From Planctomycetaceae bacterium (GTDB taxonomy: Bacteria > Planctomycetota > Planctomycetia > Planctomycetales > Planctomycetaceae): DNA of 14,142 nt. The stretch lies in assembly GCA_016795125.1 (NCBI GenBank), contig JAEUIG010000721.1, positions 1 through 14,142 on the forward strand, in the 5' to 3' direction. The notes below the pieces were generated by a model that did not search any database, was not told the origin of the DNA, and saw only the letters and a program-made list of their open reading frames with translations. The translations under genes and the position numbers were made by a program. Shown one piece after another: positions 11,345-14,142 of the stretch; position 1 is the first letter of the stretch; every line of letters starts with the position of its first letter.

Positions 11345-14052
11345 CTCTCCCCCCGCTGTCCGCCGGCCTGCTGGCAGTCCTGTCAGGCATCGCGCTCGCA
11401 TCGCTGCTCGTCCCCACGATCGCCCTCGCGGCCGCACGGCGCCGCTCCGCGCCGCTGCGACACGGCGTCCTGATGTGCGCCCTGGCCGTGCTCGCGCTGG
11501 TTCCGGCGGCGCCGATTGTCTCGCGGCAGCTCGATCTCGGCTGGCTGCCGCGATGGAATCTGTTCATTTCATGGCAGACGCCGGTCAGCGACTTTCCCGC
11601 CACAGCGACTGGCGAAACGTCGACTGCGGACTTCCGCACGCTGTCGGCCGCCGAGATTCCCGAGGGGGCCATCCTGCCGGGACAGAATCTGCAGGCTGAT
11701 GACGCCGACGAAACGCCGTTCACCAACGATTCAGCACGTTCGGCAGATGCAGTTTCGCCGTGGCTGAAAAACTCGTTGAACCGCCGTGTGCTGACGGCTG
11801 CAGCAATCGCGCTGTGGTTGCTGGGCACGTGCGTGTCGCTGCTGCTGACGTGGCAGGCTGCGACACGCGTGGCGCGGCTCGTCCGCCGTTCGCGTCCGGT
11901 TGGCGACGCGCCATTGCGGGCCTTGTTTCACGAACTGGCAGGCGACCTGCATCTGCGGCGGCCGCCGGACCTTCGCGCGGCGGAGCAGCTTCGCGTCCCG
12001 TTCGCGTGGGGATACGTGCGGCCGATGGTGGTGGTTTCCCAGAACCTGGTCGAGTCGTGCGATCTGGTGCGGCTGCGTCCGATTCTCCTGCACGAACTTG
12101 CCCATGTGCGCCGTCGCGATGTCTGGATCGGCCTGCTGCAGCGGATTGTCGGGGCGATGTACTGGTGGAATCCGCTGGTACACCGCCTTAACGCCTGCCT
12201 GGCCGATGCCCGCGAGGAGATCTGCGACGCCTACGTGCTCAATTCCGGCTGCTCGTCGCGGGAGTACGCCGAAATCCTCGTCGATCTTGCCGCTCAACTT
12301 TCCCTTCCGCACCCGGCCGCCGCGCCGGGGTTGCTCAACCGTTCCGAACCGCAACTCACCCGTCGCGTCCAACGCCTTCTGGAGGACCAACCTATGTCAA
12401 CGTCGCTGCGGAGACTGGCCAGGCTGACTCTCACGGGAACATTTATCGCCCTGACGACCACTGCCGTGCTGATGGCGTACGTGCTGATCGACAACCGCAT
12501 GCTCGATCACTCCATGACGACGTTCGCTGCGTACGACGTTCACCAAAACTGGACGCCGCCGCAGCAGCCGACCAACGTCACCCCCGTCTCCCCGGCCTCA
12601 CAGCAGTTCGTTCCGTCGGTCTCAGGCCCGACGAACGCGCCCGCGATGATGGGCGATGAAGAGATGAGCATGGCGGCGACGGGCGGCATGATGATCGCCG
12701 CCGATGATTCTTTCCGGCCGTCCGACAACGATGACGCAGCTTTCGGCTCCCCGATGATCGCTCAGGGATATGGCGTCGGCGCCGTGGAAGTCCCGAGTGG
12801 CGGCTTCCCCGCAGGCGTCCAGACCGGAGCAGACCCATTCGCAGCAGGCGGTACTGCCCCCGGTCTCGCCATCGCGGCGTTCGGTGCACCCGGCGGCGCC
12901 GCCATGGCGGGCATGCCGGGAGGTCGCCAATTGCATGTCATGTCGGGCGACACGCTGCGCGGACTGGCGGCGATTGAACTCATCGGCAACGACGATGGCA
13001 CGCTGAAAGAGGTCCGTTGGTTCACCGAGTCCCTCGGAACTGGCGATGAGGCCGTTGTAAAACTGACCGAGCGGCTGACCGAGTTCGCGCAGCCGCGCGT
13101 CGGCACTGCGTATCGGGCGGAGTATCGCGAAACGTCCACGGGCCCGGTGCCGGTGATGATACCCGTCGCGACGGCCGGCAGCATGGCGATGGCGGGCGGC
13201 ATTGGCGCGGGGGGACCAATGATCGGCGGCGGCATGAGGCTGGGGCCGGGCGGCGAACCGACGATTCCTGCCGAACTGACGGCGCAGATTACCGCCAGCG
13301 CACAGCTGCGCTACGAGCATGTTGCCCGTGTTGTTGAACTGTGCGACTCGCACGTCCAGCGTGTCGTGGTGACGCAGGCGAACCTTACGCCGAACATCAC
13401 CCTGACCCTCGGCTTCGTCCGGGACGGCAGCGGCAAGCAGATTTCCTCGTCACCTGTCCTGATCTGGAACGACGCCGTAACGCCGGCGCCCGCTGCGGTG
13501 CCGAACTTCGACACGTTCCAGCCGTACCAGCAGGAGCTGCTGGAGCCGGAAGCGGCACAGGCAGCGCCGCCGCAGGTCTCCCCCCCGCACGATGAGGTCG
13601 TTACCGTCGAATCGCTCACGCCCCGTCTGCTGGTCTTGCGGGAGATGTTTAATCGCGAGCCCAAGCCGAAGAACCTCACCGTCCTGGTCCGCGCCGATGC
13701 GGGAGTCGATCCGAGGCTGGTCGAACGCGTCGTCCAGGTCACGTTGCCGGCGGGATTCGAACGGGTGATTCTCCAGCCGCTGGAGTATCCGGCTCGCGCA
13801 CCGGCGGATGCGGCGCCGACCATTGATCCGGCAGCAGTGCCGGAACCGACCGCGCCGGCGAACGAGCCGGAGCAGGACCCGAATTCACCGGACATCGGCC
13901 CGATCGGGTCTCCCGCGGGGCCGACCGGCTTTCATCTGAACGTTCCGGCCATGGGCCCAGTGCCGATGGCCATCGACTTCGCCAACCCAATCGTCGGCGA
14001 CACGCCCGACCAGAACCGCGTCTTCAACTTCTACGTCGGCTTCACGCGGTAG
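11341..14052 (+). CDS. M56-family (BlaR1-like) membrane metalloprotease with long unusual tail
   Basis: This 903-residue protein is an M56 peptidase. Membrane segments lie near residues 4-27, 40-60, 149-172 and 361-383. The zinc motif HELAH is at 251-255 (H251, E252, H255), with E292/E293 in REEICDAYVL as the candidate third ligand; it should face the cytoplasm and cleave the BlaI-like repressor. The start overlaps the repressor stop (ATGA), with GGAGG (11330-11334) 6 nt upstream. BlaR1 normally ends in a penicillin-binding sensor domain. Here, residues 384-903 are instead a Pro-rich then Gly/Ala/Met-rich stretch (about 400-530 and 610-640) with structured segments at about 528-610, 640-712 and 750-815. 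I see no SxxK or KTG set of a penicillin-binding domain. Two segments (645-680 and 777-813) resemble the ExbD/TolR periplasmic pattern, a tentative comparison. What it senses is unknown. Confidence 0.9.
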   Translation: MTLPPLSAGLLAVLSGIALASLLVPTIALAAARRRSAPLRHGVLMCALAVLALVPAAPIVSRQLDLGWLPRWNLFISWQTPVSDFPATATGETSTADFRTLSAAEIPEGAILPGQNLQADDADETPFTNDSARSADAVSPWLKNSLNRRVLTAAAIALWLLGTCVSLLLTWQAATRVARLVRRSRPVGDAPLRALFHELAGDLHLRRPPDLRAAEQLRVPFAWGYVRPMVVVSQNLVESCDLVRLRPILLHELAHVRRRDVWIGLLQRIVGAMYWWNPLVHRLNACLADAREEICDAYVLNSGCSSREYAEILVDLAAQLSLPHPAAAPGLLNRSEPQLTRRVQRLLEDQPMSTSLRRLARLTLTGTFIALTTTAVLMAYVLIDNRMLDHSMTTFAAYDVHQNWTPPQQPTNVTPVSPASQQFVPSVSGPTNAPAMMGDEEMSMAATGGMMIAADDSFRPSDNDDAAFGSPMIAQGYGVGAVEVPSGGFPAGVQTGADPFAAGGTAPGLAIAAFGAPGGAAMAGMPGGRQLHVMSGDTLRGLAAIELIGNDDGTLKEVRWFTESLGTGDEAVVKLTERLTEFAQPRVGTAYRAEYRETSTGPVPVMIPVATAGSMAMAGGIGAGGPMIGGGMRLGPGGEPTIPAELTAQITASAQLRYEHVARVVELCDSHVQRVVVTQANLTPNITLTLGFVRDGSGKQISSSPVLIWNDAVTPAPAAVPNFDTFQPYQQELLEPEAAQAAPPQVSPPHDEVVTVESLTPRLLVLREMFNREPKPKNLTVLVRADAGVDPRLVERVVQVTLPAGFERVILQPLEYPARAPADAAPTIDPAAVPEPTAPANEPEQDPNSPDIGPIGSPAGPTGFHLNVPAMGPVPMAIDFANPIVGDTPDQNRVFNFYVGFTR

Positions 14053-14087
14053 CGCTTCCATCTACCAGGCTCGAAGTAAAAGTGAAC

Positions 14088-14142
14088 CACAACGGCACAA
14101 TGGACACGACGTAAGAGGCTTCGTCGTTTCGTTGTGTCCTTC
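14088..14142. repeat. Nonamer-type repeat with inverted arm at the window edge
   Basis: After the protease gene, units of the form CACAACGG, CACAATGGA and CACGACGTA (14088-14113) occur. The reverse complement of the same kind of sequence follows at about 14120-14141. GGACACGACG (14102-14111) can pair with CGTTGTGTCC (14130-14139) over 10 bp with one G-U. It may act as a transcription terminator hairpin, but the window ends before any T-run could be judged. Confidence 0.45.

Overview
The window is high-GC bacterial DNA that most resembles a planctomycete (Planctomycetota, probably order Planctomycetales). The basis is indirect: a small stand-alone FHA protein, a GldA / fused GldF-GldG / DUF4340 gene set, a BlaI-M56 pair whose protease has a very long Gly/Met-rich tail, and spacers filled with 7-nt and 9-nt period repeats. 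No rRNA, tRNA, CRISPR array, transposase or phage gene is visible, so this looks like ordinary chromosome.

Left part (1-4556). After about 590 bases with no supportable gene come a 146-residue FHA-domain protein (589-1029), a class V PLP-dependent aminotransferase-fold enzyme (1090-2214) and an unrecognised 245-residue protein (2398-3135). The tail of this last gene overlaps, in convergent orientation, the tail of a minus-strand aldose 1-epimerase (3104-4087). A divergent Rieske-type [2Fe-2S] ferredoxin follows (4242-4556). These genes share no obvious pathway.

Middle part (4888-10658). Three co-directional genes form one functional unit: an ABC ATPase of GldA type, a 948-residue protein that joins the ABC-2 permease (GldF-like) to the GldG-like auxiliary domain, and a membrane-anchored DUF4340 protein. 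The ATPase should power the fused membrane protein, and the DUF4340 protein probably acts with its extracytoplasmic part. The substrate is unknown. The spacers before and between these genes hold degenerate heptamer arrays that keep 7-nt phase for up to about 100 bp.

Right part (10659-14142). A BlaI/MecI-family repressor overlaps by ATGA with an M56 (BlaR1-like) membrane metalloprotease. The promoter region carries two 16-bp inverted repeats of the form GACGAC-N4-GTCGTC, 32 bp apart centre to centre. One covers the -35 box and the other the predicted transcription start, which strongly suggests autoregulation. The protease has no recognisable penicillin-binding domain; instead it has a tail of about 500 residues with two segments reminiscent of ExbD/TolR periplasmic domains. 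The BlaI-M56 signalling pair with its paired operators and unusual sensor, together with the GldA-GldFG-DUF4340 unit, are the most interesting parts of the window.
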